Positions 1 through 9,449 of a stretch of DNA of 64,000 bases are shown here, piece after piece. The notes beneath the pieces are model-generated. The model worked only from the letters and a program-made list of their open reading frames with translations, searched no databases and was not told where the DNA came from. A program made the translations under genes and the position numbers. The stretch's first letter is position 1. Each line of letters opens with the position of its first letter. Location of the stretch: NCBI GenBank assembly GCA_024686335.1, contig JAILCI010000054.1:1-64000 (forward strand), written 5' to 3'. This DNA comes from Bacteroidales bacterium. GTDB lineage: Bacteria; Bacteroidota; Bacteroidia; Bacteroidales; WCHB1-69.

Positions 1-48
1 CTGAATGGACTCACGGGCAGAAAAATTTACAGATAAAAACCTATGCCA

Positions 49-86
49 AACGAATCACGGCAAGGGTACCCTTGCCGTGATTCGTT
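49..86. repeat. 38-bp perfect palindrome, possible terminator
   Basis: Bases 49-67 are exactly complementary to 68-86, with no unpaired loop; the centre is GGTACC. The palindrome lies 68 bp beyond the aroB stop codon. Read on the plus strand it is followed by TAAAAATTG, a weak U-tract. It could terminate transcription in either direction or be another dispersed palindrome. A TAATTTTG box at 95-102 (plus) points into the antisense of aroB with no gene to serve. The rest of 1-154 shows nothing recognisable. Confidence 0.75.
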
Positions 87-154
87 AAAAATTGTAATTT
101 TGCATCCGTAAAAACCTGTAACGGTTATTTAGGACTAGTCAACATTCATATTAA

Positions 155-1180
155 TTATATCTGACAGGAAAGTAAAAGCCGACACTCCTCAACTTCCACA
201 CAGAAATCCTCTTTGGCCTCACCAATGGAATGTAACACTGTGAAGTTAATAAGACCATCCCTATTCTTCTTGTCTCGTTCCATCAAAGAGACTATGTCAT
301 CAATCTTATGCGCAAGATCAATCGGCTTAAAATGCCGCCTAATTAACTGCTGTATTCTCTGCCACTCCGCATCCGATAAAATGCCACAATTCCGCGACAA
401 AAGAGCTTCGTACAACATGCCTTCAGCAACGGCTACACCATGCGAAATCGGCTCTCCCATGGAGGCTAAAGCTCCTTCAATAGCATGCCCTACCGTATGA
501 CCAAAGTTTAAAATGTGCCGATATTGCTCGTCGTTTGGATCCACTGCCACTACAGATCGTTTGAAATCAGCACAAGTCTCGACCCAACTTTGCTGAATAT
601 CAACAGATTTCAAAGTCTCTAACCTCTCCAACTCTTCAAATAAATCCGGCAAACCTATCAGTGCATATTTAATCATCTCTCCAATTCCACTCAACAATTC
701 ATCATGCGGAAGTGTTTGAAGCAAGAACATATCTGGATCCATCACCGCCAATGGTTGACTGATGAGTCCAACAACATTCTTAGTATGTGAAAGATTGACA
801 CCCGTCTTGCCGCCAATAGCAGCATCTACCATGGCTATCAATGTGGTAGGAACATTTACAAAACGAACGCCTCGCTTATAAATGGAAGCGGCAAAACCTC
901 CCAAATCGGTGATCATACCTCCGCCAAAATTGAGCATGCAAACAGACTTGTCATAACCATTCTCCAACAGTTGACGACAAATAAACTCCACATTTTGCAT
1001 ACTTTTGGAACTTTCTCCAGGAGAAACTACGATTTTAAAGGGCTTCCGACCTCCAAAATTCAGTTCTGAAAAGTAATCGGAATATAATTTATCTACATTG
1101 GAATCCGTAAGTATCACTAAAGAAGAGACTTTCTGTTCCGTCAACAAGTCGCCAAGCCGCTGGATGGAAGTGCTTTTCAT
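155..1180 (-). CDS. aroB: 3-dehydroquinate synthase
   Basis: Cytoplasmic enzyme of the shikimate pathway that converts DAHP to 3-dehydroquinate using NAD and a divalent metal. At 341 aa it is close to the usual family length. The NAD-binding glycine motif GGGMITDLGG is at residues 86-95. The substrate segment PTTLIAMVDAAIGGKTGVN is at about 111-129. The metal ligands appear as Glu168 (GEMIKYA), His228 (NFGHTVGH) and His247 (ISHGVA). It is the last gene of an apparent typA-methyltransferase-aroB transcription unit, 14 bp after the methyltransferase stop. No other aromatic amino acid genes are nearby. The family call is secure. Confidence 0.96.
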   Translation of the reverse strand: MKSTSIQRLGDLLTEQKVSSLVILTDSNVDKLYSDYFSELNFGGRKPFKIVVSPGESSKSMQNVEFICRQLLENGYDKSVCMLNFGGGMITDLGGFAASIYKRGVRFVNVPTTLIAMVDAAIGGKTGVNLSHTKNVVGLISQPLAVMDPDMFLLQTLPHDELLSGIGEMIKYALIGLPDLFEELERLETLKSVDIQQSWVETCADFKRSVVAVDPNDEQYRHILNFGHTVGHAIEGALASMGEPISHGVAVAEGMLYEALLSRNCGILSDAEWQRIQQLIRRHFKPIDLAHKIDDIVSLMERDKKNRDGLINFTVLHSIGEAKEDFCVEVEECRLLLSCQI

Positions 1181-1194
1181 GACAATTGGATTCC

Positions 1195-2010
1195 TTATTT
1201 TTCAAAAACCATGTTAAGACCGAAGAAGCAGTGCTCTCGGAACCATTTTTTGGGATACCAATAGGATTGCTCCCTCTCTATTACCTCTTGACAACTGCGT
1301 TTTTTATATGCTGAAGGTGGTAAAATTCTTGTGTAATAGAGTGAATCTTTCAGCAAGGTAAAAGGTGTTTTGGCAAACAACTCAAGCCATTGCGCTTCCG
1401 AACGGATGTTTTCATTACCCATCAAAACTTTTTTCTTGAGAGTCTCATCATACATCTCAACCACCCTTTTGTTACCCCTCTGCATAAAAAGCATTAAACT
1501 CTTCACGATACAGCCTCCATTCTCTTCAATCAAAATCACACGTCCACCTTTCTTCAAAGCACGATAGAACAGATTTAAGGCCTTTTCTACTGGCTCAATA
1601 TGATGAAGGGTATCCTGCATAATGATGACATCATAACTCTCAGGCTCGATGTTTTCGTCAAAAACATTGGCATAATGGTATGTAAAGAGTGAGGTGTCTC
1701 CAAACTGTTGCCAGAACTTTCGTCTGTTATCTAATTGGTCTATATAATATTCAAGCGATGAACCGATGCTGGGAATGCCGTTCATGGCTAAATAAAGACC
1801 TGTAGTACCATAACCACAACCGCAATCCCAAATCTTCAGTGGCTTGGAAAAATCCAAGTGTTTCTCCAAATACTCAAGCCGCTGCATGAAGTAGGCTTTA
1901 CGGAACTGCTGCTGATGTTCGCTGCCGTGTGTCAATTTATAATAGGGATACAAGGCCGGATTCTGCCGCAATTCTTCGCAAAGATGGGTATAAAACTCCT
2001 CCTTTAGCAT
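1195..2010 (-). CDS. Class I SAM-dependent methyltransferase, substrate unknown
   Basis: A 271-aa soluble protein with a Rossmann-type methyltransferase core. SAM motif I is KIWDCGCGYGTTG at about residues 59-71. The post-motif YDVIIMQDTLHHIEP at about 125-139 resembles the family with small-molecule or lipid acceptors (Methyltransf_11/25 type). The N-terminal 50 residues are helical and charged; the C-terminal third is basic and aromatic. It sits 9 bp downstream of typA and 14 bp upstream of aroB, so it is probably co-transcribed with both. Neither neighbour reveals the substrate. No signal peptide or membrane segment is visible. Confidence 0.8.
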   Translation of the reverse strand: MLKEEFYTHLCEELRQNPALYPYYKLTHGSEHQQQFRKAYFMQRLEYLEKHLDFSKPLKIWDCGCGYGTTGLYLAMNGIPSIGSSLEYYIDQLDNRRKFWQQFGDTSLFTYHYANVFDENIEPESYDVIIMQDTLHHIEPVEKALNLFYRALKKGGRVILIEENGGCIVKSLMLFMQRGNKRVVEMYDETLKKKVLMGNENIRSEAQWLELFAKTPFTLLKDSLYYTRILPPSAYKKRSCQEVIEREQSYWYPKKWFREHCFFGLNMVFEK

Positions 2011-2019
2011 GTCTGAATC

Positions 2020-3837
2020 TTATATTGTATCTGTATTTTTCTTATCTGCGCGTTTGCGTTCTAACTCATCCAAGATAATCTTTCTCAGACGTAATGACTG
2101 AGGAGTGATCTCCAAATACTCATCTTTTGCAATAAACTCCATATACTGCTCAAGGGAGTATTTGATAGCCGGTGCAAGCACCAGTTTTTCGTCGGAACCT
2201 GCAGCACGCATATTGGATAACTTCTTAGACTTACAAACGTTGATAACCAAGTCTCCCTGACGAATATGCTCACCAATAACCTGTCCAGCATATACCTGAT
2301 CACCAGGCTCAATGAAGAACTTACCACGGTCTTGTAACTTGTTAAGAGCATAAGCATAAGCTTGACCGGTCTCCTGAGAGATAAGAGAACCAGCATGGCG
2401 ACCTGGAAGCTCTCCCTTCCAAGGCTGAAACTCCACAAAACGATGGGATATGATAGCTTCACCCTCTGTAGCTGTCAACAGCTGGTTTGACAAACCGATC
2501 AAACCACGGGATGGAATATTGAAATTCAAGTGTACACGATCATTGACCGTCTCCATTGAGAGCAATTCGCCCTTACGACGGGAAACGTAGTCAATAACAC
2601 GACTAGACATCTCTTCGGGAACCAACACCATCAATTGCTCAATAGGCTCGCATTTTTCACCGTTAATTTCTTTGATGATAACCTGCGGCTGACCAACCTG
2701 CAATTCATAACCCTCACGACGCATTGTCTCAATCAAAATGGAGAGATGAAGAATACCACGACCAAAGACATTAAGACGGTCAGGAGAATCTGTCTCTTCA
2801 ATACGCATAGCGAGATTGCGCTCCAACTCTGCAAAAAGTCTATCTCTCAAATGTCTGGAGGTCACATATTTGCCCTCTTTGCCGAAGAAAGGAGAGTTGT
2901 TGATGGTGAACAGCATACTCATCGTAGGTTCATCAACCTTGATAGGCGGCAACTGTTCAGGATTCTCAAAATCAGCCACTGTATCACCAATTTCAAAATC
3001 GTCAAGACCCAGAACTGCACAAATTTCACCAGCTTCTACGGGAGTTTTGATTTTTTCTTTCCCTAGTCCTTCAAAAACGTAAAGTTCTTTAACTTTAGAT
3101 TGCTGAACAGTACCATCGCGTTTTACGAGAGAGACCGTCTGTCCCCATTGAATACTTCCTCTCTTGACACGACCCACAGCGATACGTCCAACATAAGAGG
3201 AAAAATCAAGGGAGGATATCATCATTTGTAGATTTCCTTCATCCGCCTTAGGAGCCGGAATATATTTAACGATTGTATCTAAGAGATAAGAGATATCCGA
3301 GGTAGGGGTTTTCCAGTCAGGACCCATCCAACCATTCTTAGCAGAGCCGTAAACAGTCGGGAAATCAAGTTGCTCATCGGAAGCGCCTAAGTTGAACATC
3401 AACTCAAAGACAGCTTCTTGTGCCAAGTCGGGTTGACAGTTAGGCTTATCCACCTTGTTGATGACAACGATAGGTTTCAAGCCTAACTCTATAGCTTTCT
3501 GGGTTACAAAACGGGTCTGGGGCATCGGGCCCTCGAAAGCGTCTACCACCAGCAAAACTCCATCGGCCATGTTGAGCACACGCTCAACCTCACCGCCGAA
3601 ATCGCTGTGACCCGGAGTATCAATCACATTGATCTTCACACCTTTATAACGGACAGAAACATTCTTTGACAAAATTGTGATACCTCGCTCACGTTCCAGA
3701 TCATTATTATCAAGCACTAAATCCTGAACCTGTTGGTTGTCTCTGAAGAGGTGTGCCTGATATAAAATTCTATCTACAAGGGTTGTCTTGCCGTGATCGA
3801 CGTGAGCAATAATTGCTATGTTTCTGATATTCTGCAT
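2020..3837 (-). CDS. typA: Translational GTPase TypA/BipA
   Basis: Ribosome-associated GTPase of the EF-G/LepA superfamily, linked to 50S assembly and stress or cold adaptation. The length of 605 aa is normal. G1 AHVDHGKTT is at residues 11-19, the switch I region ERERGITI at 48-55, G3 [11 protein letters not shown] from 73, and G4 NKVDKPNC from 127. EF-G-like domains II, III and V and the BipA-specific C-terminal domain follow. The chosen start puts ATG 26 bp downstream of a TATTTTTG box at 3863-3870, giving typA its own promoter. It leads the typA-methyltransferase-aroB unit. Confidence 0.97.
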   Translation of the reverse strand: MQNIRNIAIIAHVDHGKTTLVDRILYQAHLFRDNQQVQDLVLDNNDLERERGITILSKNVSVRYKGVKINVIDTPGHSDFGGEVERVLNMADGVLLVVDAFEGPMPQTRFVTQKAIELGLKPIVVINKVDKPNCQPDLAQEAVFELMFNLGASDEQLDFPTVYGSAKNGWMGPDWKTPTSDISYLLDTIVKYIPAPKADEGNLQMMISSLDFSSYVGRIAVGRVKRGSIQWGQTVSLVKRDGTVQQSKVKELYVFEGLGKEKIKTPVEAGEICAVLGLDDFEIGDTVADFENPEQLPPIKVDEPTMSMLFTINNSPFFGKEGKYVTSRHLRDRLFAELERNLAMRIEETDSPDRLNVFGRGILHLSILIETMRREGYELQVGQPQVIIKEINGEKCEPIEQLMVLVPEEMSSRVIDYVSRRKGELLSMETVNDRVHLNFNIPSRGLIGLSNQLLTATEGEAIISHRFVEFQPWKGELPGRHAGSLISQETGQAYAYALNKLQDRGKFFIEPGDQVYAGQVIGEHIRQGDLVINVCKSKKLSNMRAAGSDEKLVLAPAIKYSLEQYMEFIAKDEYLEITPQSLRLRKIILDELERKRADKKNTDTI

Positions 3838-3862
3838 ATTAATAAAAATTCAAAAAGAAGTG

Positions 3863-3870
3863 CAAAAATA
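3863..3870 (-). promoter_or_regulatory. -7 box of typA promoter
   Basis: TATTTTTG on the minus strand followed by C, matching the Bacteroidota TAnnTTTG consensus. It lies 25 bp upstream of the typA ATG and downstream of the lptC stop, so typA is separated from the lptC operon. Confidence 0.7.
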
Positions 3871-3904
3871 CACTTTTTCTGCTTTTTGAGTAGAAAAATG
3901 ATCA

Positions 3905-4474
3905 CTAAAAGTCAAAACCACTCATCTCTCCGCGAGGATGGATGATGGTATATTTGGTAAAACGCTCGTCAGCGGTAAACCCGTCACCATAATTGATTGA
4001 GCCATCGGCCTTCTTTTGCTTAACCAGAACATTGGAATAGATGGTACGAGTCCGCTGATCCCAGATAATCTCTTCTGTTTCCAAGGTATCTCCCTTGATC
4101 ACATCATGAATGACGACATTTTTAGAAGCGCGATAGATGGAGTTATTTTCATAAGCAGCATAATCAGCTGTGATGATTGCCTGTTTCTCGCCCCACTCTG
4201 TATAGGAGACAATTGTTATACCTTCAGGACAATCCGTATATGGAATTGAATCTGACGAATAACTATTCAAAATAGGGGTAGAAACCACAAAACTAACCTT
4301 TCCCGAATCGCTCACAGTTATAGTTATGTTTTCCGCAGACTCGTCGGGATATTTTCCATGATAGGAGAAAAGCTGAGATTCTTCCTTGTGATCTTTACAA
4401 GAAAGAAGGAACACCACCAGGCAAATTGCCATGATGATGTTCCTTATATTAACCTTCCATGAACCGATACGCAT
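3905..4474 (-). CDS. lptC: LPS export lipoprotein LptC
   Basis: A 189-aa lipoprotein. A short basic N-terminus and hydrophobic segment (residues 12-24) end in a lipobox LLSC with Cys26. The rest is a beta-rich OstA/LptC-like domain containing the typical pattern of unmodified-strand repeats (ITADYAAYENN, LETEEIIWDQRTRTIYSNV). In the Lpt system LptC passes lipopolysaccharide from the LptBFG extractor to the LptA bridge. The neighbours coaX, an outer-membrane barrel and a TPR protein match the usual Bacteroidales lptC context. It lies 14 bp after the TPR gene and ends the operon. Bacteroidota LptC proteins are typically lipidated rather than membrane-spanning. Confidence 0.82.
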   Translation of the reverse strand: MRIGSWKVNIRNIIMAICLVVFLLSCKDHKEESQLFSYHGKYPDESAENITITVSDSGKVSFVVSTPILNSYSSDSIPYTDCPEGITIVSYTEWGEKQAIITADYAAYENNSIYRASKNVVIHDVIKGDTLETEEIIWDQRTRTIYSNVLVKQKKADGSINYGDGFTADERFTKYTIIHPRGEMSGFDF

Positions 4475-4488
4475 GGATGGAAGTATTA

Positions 4489-5955
4489 TTATCTAACAGT
4501 TGTGTTTTCCTGGATCCAGCAACCTACGTGGTAGGAAGAACCGGCGCTCAAACCACGTCTGAAGAGTTCGTCTTTTGACGGGAATCTCAGGGTTGCGCGG
4601 TGAGCATTAGCTTCAGATGCGCAAGAAGGATCTACAGCAGCGGCTTTACTGTATTTATCGGCAGCTGCCCAGTTAGTGTCATACGGTATACCATCAGAGC
4701 ATCTGCCACCAGAAGCCTTGTAGAGGTCACCTATCAAGATGTAAGCTTTACCGAAGTTGGGGTTAGCTTTCAGAGCAGCGTAAGCGGCGTTACGAGCTTC
4801 AGAATAGGAACCTTTGGTCATATAAGCTGTTGCCAGTACATAGTTAGCATCAGCTCTCTGCTCATTGTTCTCGCTCAGTCTGACAGCTTCCTGAAGGAAG
4901 TTAATTGCGGCATCAATCTCAGCTTTATCATTGTTAGTTGCGTAAGTATTCAATGAGAGCATACCCATCCAGTAAGCGGATGTTCTGCTGGGCTTAGCAT
5001 TGTGTTGGATAAGCAGAGCGTCTTTGAAAACCGGGCTGGTCAAGCAGCCACCCTTTGCCATCGTCACAACGACTTTATTGACAGCGGAGATATCATCCTT
5101 AATTGATTCCAGTTTCTTAGCATAGAGCTCTTCCAAAACGTCGCAAGATGCGTAAGGAGCTACAGATTTTTCAATCTTGGCAAGAGTCTTACGATAGTTC
5201 AAGACGAATTTCTGTTGACGAGCAGTATCAGCAGCAGGTTTCTTGCAGAGTTGGATCAGATAATCTGTGTCAATCTTGTTAGTTGTGTACAGATTTGTCA
5301 AGCTATCCAAAACTTCTACTTGCTTATCGTATTGAGCAAGTGAATTATTGATAGAAATATCCAAATAATCAGTTGCACGACCGTAGGCTTCAATCACGTA
5401 TGAAGTGTCTCTTTTGGCTTTGGTCATACTCTCAGCCAACTGATAGTATTTATCCCAGATAACGGGTTGGGTATTCTCCTTATCCAACTCCACAGCCTCA
5501 ATGAACATATTGAGGAGTTCCTCAACCTTATCGATATCTGTTCTGAAAGTCTTACTACGATATTGCAAGATGTTATAGGCTTGGAATCCCTTGCAGTAGC
5601 CTTTGGAGAATTTCTCCGGGAAAGCTTGGTTACGAACATCGTAGGAATAGAGCAGAGTATCAATCAAGCGCTCTCTTCTTGCAGAATCTTTTTCAGCCTT
5701 GATCATATTCTGGAACATATTCTGCGCGTTGGTATAAAGACCATCCCAGCAGCAGGGACTATTCTTTACCAAATATTGCCAAGCGGGGTAAGCCTCACCA
5801 TAATTTTTAGCCTTGTTAAACATATTGAAGTTCGTGAGTTGCTCGAGGCATTTCAAAGAGTCCTCCTCGTTTGCGCCGTATTTATACGGGCACTGCGCGA
5901 ACAAAAAACTACCTGAAAACAGGAGTACAAATAAAGTTACAACAATCTTTTTCAT
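4489..5955 (-). CDS. Secreted TPR-repeat protein
   Basis: A 488-aa protein with a clear signal peptide (MKKIVVTLFVLLFSGSFLFAQ, cleaved after about residue 20) and tetratricopeptide repeats. The clearest repeats are at about 365-425 (ADANYVLATAYMTKGSYSEA, then KAYILIGDLYKASGG). Cysteine pairs occur near the mature N-terminus and around residues 69-70. It lies between the OmpP1-like barrel and lptC in the usual Bacteroidales order. The family is conserved in that order but has no established function; a periplasmic scaffold role in envelope assembly is inference from context. Confidence 0.75.
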   Translation of the reverse strand: MKKIVVTLFVLLFSGSFLFAQCPYKYGANEEDSLKCLEQLTNFNMFNKAKNYGEAYPAWQYLVKNSPCCWDGLYTNAQNMFQNMIKAEKDSARRERLIDTLLYSYDVRNQAFPEKFSKGYCKGFQAYNILQYRSKTFRTDIDKVEELLNMFIEAVELDKENTQPVIWDKYYQLAESMTKAKRDTSYVIEAYGRATDYLDISINNSLAQYDKQVEVLDSLTNLYTTNKIDTDYLIQLCKKPAADTARQQKFVLNYRKTLAKIEKSVAPYASCDVLEELYAKKLESIKDDISAVNKVVVTMAKGGCLTSPVFKDALLIQHNAKPSRTSAYWMGMLSLNTYATNNDKAEIDAAINFLQEAVRLSENNEQRADANYVLATAYMTKGSYSEARNAAYAALKANPNFGKAYILIGDLYKASGGRCSDGIPYDTNWAAADKYSKAAAVDPSCASEANAHRATLRFPSKDELFRRGLSAGSSYHVGCWIQENTTVR

Positions 5956-6040
5956 CTTTCTTTTATTTTTTGGTGGTTTATAATCATGAAATGTCTTTTA
6001 GATAGTAGGAGTACAAATAAGTTTAATGAGATTCTATTTT

Positions 6041-7321
6041 TTAATCAAGTTTCTTCCTTTGATACCAACGTTCTTGCAGAGAGAAACTGAATCCTACACG
6101 GAAATAGTTTTGCTTGATGAGGTTATCTACAAGTGTACCTATTTTGCCATATTCGAACATCAGATTCAAAGAGGAGTGTGTATTAAATGTCGTCAAAGGG
6201 AATCCTAATCCAACAGTAACACCAAACTCATTGATTGCCCGATTCATCAAGACCAACTCGCCGGTAGAATATTTGGCACCAAGGCGGAAAGCCATCTTTT
6301 TGCCGAACTTTGTGGAGGTCGGATCAGGAATATATTGTAAACCTACAGATGCAGTTATAGAGTTAGACATAGAGTCTGCCGGGTTTCTGAATTTAAATTT
6401 GGCCCAGTTGTGCCAAGTCACATCAGCAGCAACTGTCAAACTATTGTTGTATGTGTAGCTCAACCCAGCACCTACAGACTGTGGTATCCGGAGATTTTCA
6501 TATTTAGTATTTGTATGAAGCACCGTATCATAAGTGGTGACAGAGCTGTAAGTTCCTGTATAGTAGTTAATAAGAAGGTCCTCGTTAGTCCAGATATAGG
6601 CAGTATTACTATAGGTAACACCAAGTCCAAGACGATGTTTCTCTTTAATATTGACAAAATATTGAAGGCCGGCAGTCAAATATATGCCATTCACACGATA
6701 GTCGTCATGAATGAGAGAGTTATAGAAATTGTCTTCCGAAAATGAGGTGTTGGATGTATGAGACAATGTTCCAAAGAGATAAGAAGCGTTGAGACCTATG
6801 GAAAGTCCCTTGCAAATTTTAAAAGCATTACCCCAATAGAGCTGGTTCAAGCCGCCTTTCCCGGAATAGGTGTAGGAGACATCTCCAATTTCATCAATCG
6901 TCTTACTGTCAGTGACATTATAACCGACAGAGCTGAACGGAACCACACCGACACTCGTACGCCAATGACGTGTAACGGGCAGTCCTATGGCGATATAACC
7001 AGGGCGCGCATAGGAGTTTTTCTGCGCAATGTTTCCCTGTTTCAGCGTGGAGATGAAGATGGAGGCACCCACATCACCTACAAAAGAAAGGGAGTCGAAT
7101 GCAGCATATGAAGCTGGATTACGGAAGTTGATAGTATAGGGATCCTGCATAGCAATGGCAGTACTACCCATAGCGTCTAAAATGCCGTTAGCGTTTTTAT
7201 TGAGCATGCCTATACCAAATTCGGAATAGGGTTGGCTAATCGTATTTTGTGCTTGCAAAGAAAACATAGAAAAGCACAACACCAACAAGCAAACGAACTT
7301 ATATGTAACGGCTTTAAACAT
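6041..7321 (-). CDS. Outer-membrane beta-barrel, FadL/OmpP1-like
   Basis: A 426-aa protein with a signal peptide ending at about residue 24 (SLQAQ). The N-terminus GIGMLNKNANGILDAMGSTA followed by NFRNPASYAA resembles the FadL/OmpP1/PorV hatch region. Alternating amphipathic strands rich in Tyr, Asn and Gly fill the rest. The last strand ends VGFSFSLQERWYQRKKLD, with a basic tail after the terminal aromatic strand. Its start overlaps the 3' end of coaX by 8 bp, which indicates translational coupling. It probably transports a hydrophobic ligand or serves envelope biogenesis; the ligand is unknown. Confidence 0.78.
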   Translation of the reverse strand: MFKAVTYKFVCLLVLCFSMFSLQAQNTISQPYSEFGIGMLNKNANGILDAMGSTAIAMQDPYTINFRNPASYAAFDSLSFVGDVGASIFISTLKQGNIAQKNSYARPGYIAIGLPVTRHWRTSVGVVPFSSVGYNVTDSKTIDEIGDVSYTYSGKGGLNQLYWGNAFKICKGLSIGLNASYLFGTLSHTSNTSFSEDNFYNSLIHDDYRVNGIYLTAGLQYFVNIKEKHRLGLGVTYSNTAYIWTNEDLLINYYTGTYSSVTTYDTVLHTNTKYENLRIPQSVGAGLSYTYNNSLTVAADVTWHNWAKFKFRNPADSMSNSITASVGLQYIPDPTSTKFGKKMAFRLGAKYSTGELVLMNRAINEFGVTVGLGFPLTTFNTHSSLNLMFEYGKIGTLVDNLIKQNYFRVGFSFSLQERWYQRKKLD

Positions 7322-8030
7322 TATATCTTAATATTCTAAATAATCCTGTTAGGACCAAATTTGGAGCGGCAAAGATAGGATTTTTTATTGAATTTTTCAA
7401 TAGGGAAGCATCACCACCCGTAAGAAGTACCTGAAGTCCAGAAAACTGCTTGCTATAATACTCTATCATACCATCTATTTCAAATAAAATACCGTGAAAA
7501 ACACCTGATAGAATGGAGGTTTCGGTGGACTTGCCCAGAACCTCCGCGTCAAAACGTGGTTGAATCAGAGGCAAGCGAGCGGTACCTTCTGCAAGAGCCG
7601 TGAAACGCATGTGCAAACCTGGTGCTATGGAACCACCCAAATACTCGCCCTCGGCAGTGACAAGATCGGCCACCAGACATGTACCGGCTTGGATAGCAAG
7701 CACGGGACAATCAGGGATGAGATAGTGGGCTCCCACTGCGGAGGCTATCCGGTCAGTACCCAAAGTCTTGGGAGTATCATACTTTAAGACTATAGGCAAA
7801 GGCATGGCCGAAGTGAACAACATCGTCGGAAAATGAAGTTTCAGCTCGTCAACCAACTGCGGACCATCGTTCCGAACTGTGGACACCAAACAAGCCTGTA
7901 TTTCATACGGAATGAGCGTACCTAACAACTCCGCTACCGTCTCCCAGCAACATTGTGAGACAATTTGCCCGTTTTCATCAAAAACAGCAGCCTTTTTTAA
8001 TGTATTTCCTATATCAATGACTAAAAACAT
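7314..8030 (-). CDS. coaX: Type III pantothenate kinase with altered active-site motif
   Basis: Catalyses the first step of coenzyme A synthesis. The protein is 238 aa, the usual size, with the acetate-kinase-like fold. DIGNT is at residues 6-10 (Asp6) and GTDR at 91-94 (Asp93). The third motif, normally an Asp followed by a small residue and GT, reads LAIQAGTC here with Gln114 (codon CAA). Three Asp residues at these positions are the conserved catalytic residues in Thermotoga CoaX. The glycine-rich GGSIAPGLHMR and GTARLPLI motifs are intact. It heads the operon with the barrel, TPR and lptC genes. The family is certain; full activity is less so. Confidence 0.88.
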   Translation of the reverse strand: MFLVIDIGNTLKKAAVFDENGQIVSQCCWETVAELLGTLIPYEIQACLVSTVRNDGPQLVDELKLHFPTMLFTSAMPLPIVLKYDTPKTLGTDRIASAVGAHYLIPDCPVLAIQAGTCLVADLVTAEGEYLGGSIAPGLHMRFTALAEGTARLPLIQPRFDAEVLGKSTETSILSGVFHGILFEIDGMIEYYSKQFSGLQVLLTGGDASLLKNSIKNPIFAAPNLVLTGLFRILRYNV

Positions 8031-8066
8031 AGCGCCCGTAAAACGTGAAAAAATGGAAATTATTGT

Positions 8067-8127
8067 TTATTAAGTTATTAAATCATGAAACTATGAAATT
8101 ATAAGGGGATAGGGGATAGAGGGGACA
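8067..8127. repeat. Octamer and heptamer tandem tracts
   Basis: Bases 8067-8106 read as five 8-bp units of related sequence (TTATTAAG, TTATTAAA, TCATGAAA, CTATGAAA, TTATAAGG). At 8105-8127 they run into 7-bp GGGGATA/GGGGACA units. The tract lies between coaX and umuC, with no promoter-like box seen inside. Tracts of the same kind occur at 22229-22265, 36429-36690 and 62464-62495. Confidence 0.6.
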
Positions 8128-8150
8128 ATTAAGAACCCGAGTTTTCAGCC

Positions 8151-9446
8151 CTACTTTAGTCGGATTATATCGCGCCAGCGGGTGGTTGGATTAGGACTGC
8201 GAAACTCGTGCTTGATAGCATTGGCAAAAACATCCGCCTTACCCTTACCTGTTTTGGGAGTATACTGTTGCGATCCTAACACAACTGTCTCTGAGCCATT
8301 TACCTTGTTGATCTTATCCAACACACGATCCAGTTTTTTTAGTTTATCAAACTGTTCTGCATTAATGTCAAACAGTGTCGTCTGGATAGCATCTTCGGAG
8401 GTCGTCTGCATTACGATGACACCTGCTTTTTTGTAATAATAACCAGGACGGTAGATTTTCTCTAACGCAGCGACACAGGCTTTCACAATTGTAATAGTGG
8501 AGTTTGTAGCCGTATAGAGCGGAATTTCCATAAAATTCTCATATTGAGGAAGATCCTCGCGGAATGGATTAGTCCTGACAAACACACTGACTGAAGAAGC
8601 TACAGAACCCTCTTTACGTAACTTCTCAGCACAGCGAGCGGCATAATTGGATATATGTGTCTTTAAATCAGCCAATTCTGTAACCATCCCATTGAAACTA
8701 CGACTGGTGCAGATACTCTTTTTCTTGGCGATTTCCTCTTCAGGAACGCAGTCTTCTCCATTCAACTCACGCCATGTGCGAAAGATGACCACATTGTGAA
8801 AGTTATAGCGCACCCATTCTGGTCTTTGGGATGCAAAATCCCAAGCAGTCTTAATATCCATCGCCTTAAGTTTGGCAGCATAACGGCGGCCGATACCCCA
8901 GACATCCTCAACCGGAAAGAGTTTCAAGGCCTTAATACGTTTTTCCTCATTGTCAATGAAACAGCAATGCTTATAGCCGGGATATTTTTTTGCAAAATGG
9001 CTGGCAACCTTGGCCAATGTCTTATTGGGTGCAATGCCTATGCTGATAGGCATTCCAACATAACGCAAAACCTTTTGATGCATTCTCTCTCCCCATTGCT
9101 TGAGATCGGTGGACTCCATTTTCTTCAAGTTGACAAAGCACTCGTCTATAGAATAACGGAAATAATTTGGCGCCTCCTGACGGATGAGACTAACCACACG
9201 GGCAGTCAACTCTCCGTAGAGTTCATAGTTTGAAGAAAAAACGGTAATCTGATTCCCGGGAAACTTCTCCTGCAGTTGATAATAGGGCATTCCCGCTCTA
9301 ATACCCATTTTCTTGGCCTCATTGGAACGGGCAACAATACAACCATCGTTGTTAGACAGGACAACCACGGGCTTGTGCTTCAGGTCGGGCCGGAAGACAC
9401 GCTCACAAGAGACATAGCAGTTGTCGCAGTCAATGATGCCGTACAT
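8151..9446 (-). CDS. umuC: Translesion DNA polymerase V subunit UmuC
   Basis: A 431-aa Y-family polymerase, the normal UmuC length. It begins MYGIIDCDNCYVSCER with catalytic Asp6 in motif I. The palm motif YSIDECF, at about residues 97-103, carries the other catalytic carboxylates. The helix-hairpin-helix thumb (VEDVWGIGRRYAAKLKAM) and the little-finger domain follow. It copies damaged DNA as a complex with processed UmuD. The start is 3 bp after the umuD stop, so the two form one transcript. No match to a known SOS operator was recognised upstream, so its regulation is not shown by sequence. Confidence 0.95.
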   Translation of the reverse strand: MYGIIDCDNCYVSCERVFRPDLKHKPVVVLSNNDGCIVARSNEAKKMGIRAGMPYYQLQEKFPGNQITVFSSNYELYGELTARVVSLIRQEAPNYFRYSIDECFVNLKKMESTDLKQWGERMHQKVLRYVGMPISIGIAPNKTLAKVASHFAKKYPGYKHCCFIDNEEKRIKALKLFPVEDVWGIGRRYAAKLKAMDIKTAWDFASQRPEWVRYNFHNVVIFRTWRELNGEDCVPEEEIAKKKSICTSRSFNGMVTELADLKTHISNYAARCAEKLRKEGSVASSVSVFVRTNPFREDLPQYENFMEIPLYTATNSTITIVKACVAALEKIYRPGYYYKKAGVIVMQTTSEDAIQTTLFDINAEQFDKLKKLDRVLDKINKVNGSETVVLGSQQYTPKTGKGKADVFANAIKHEFRSPNPTTRWRDIIRLK

Positions 9447-9449
9447 AGA

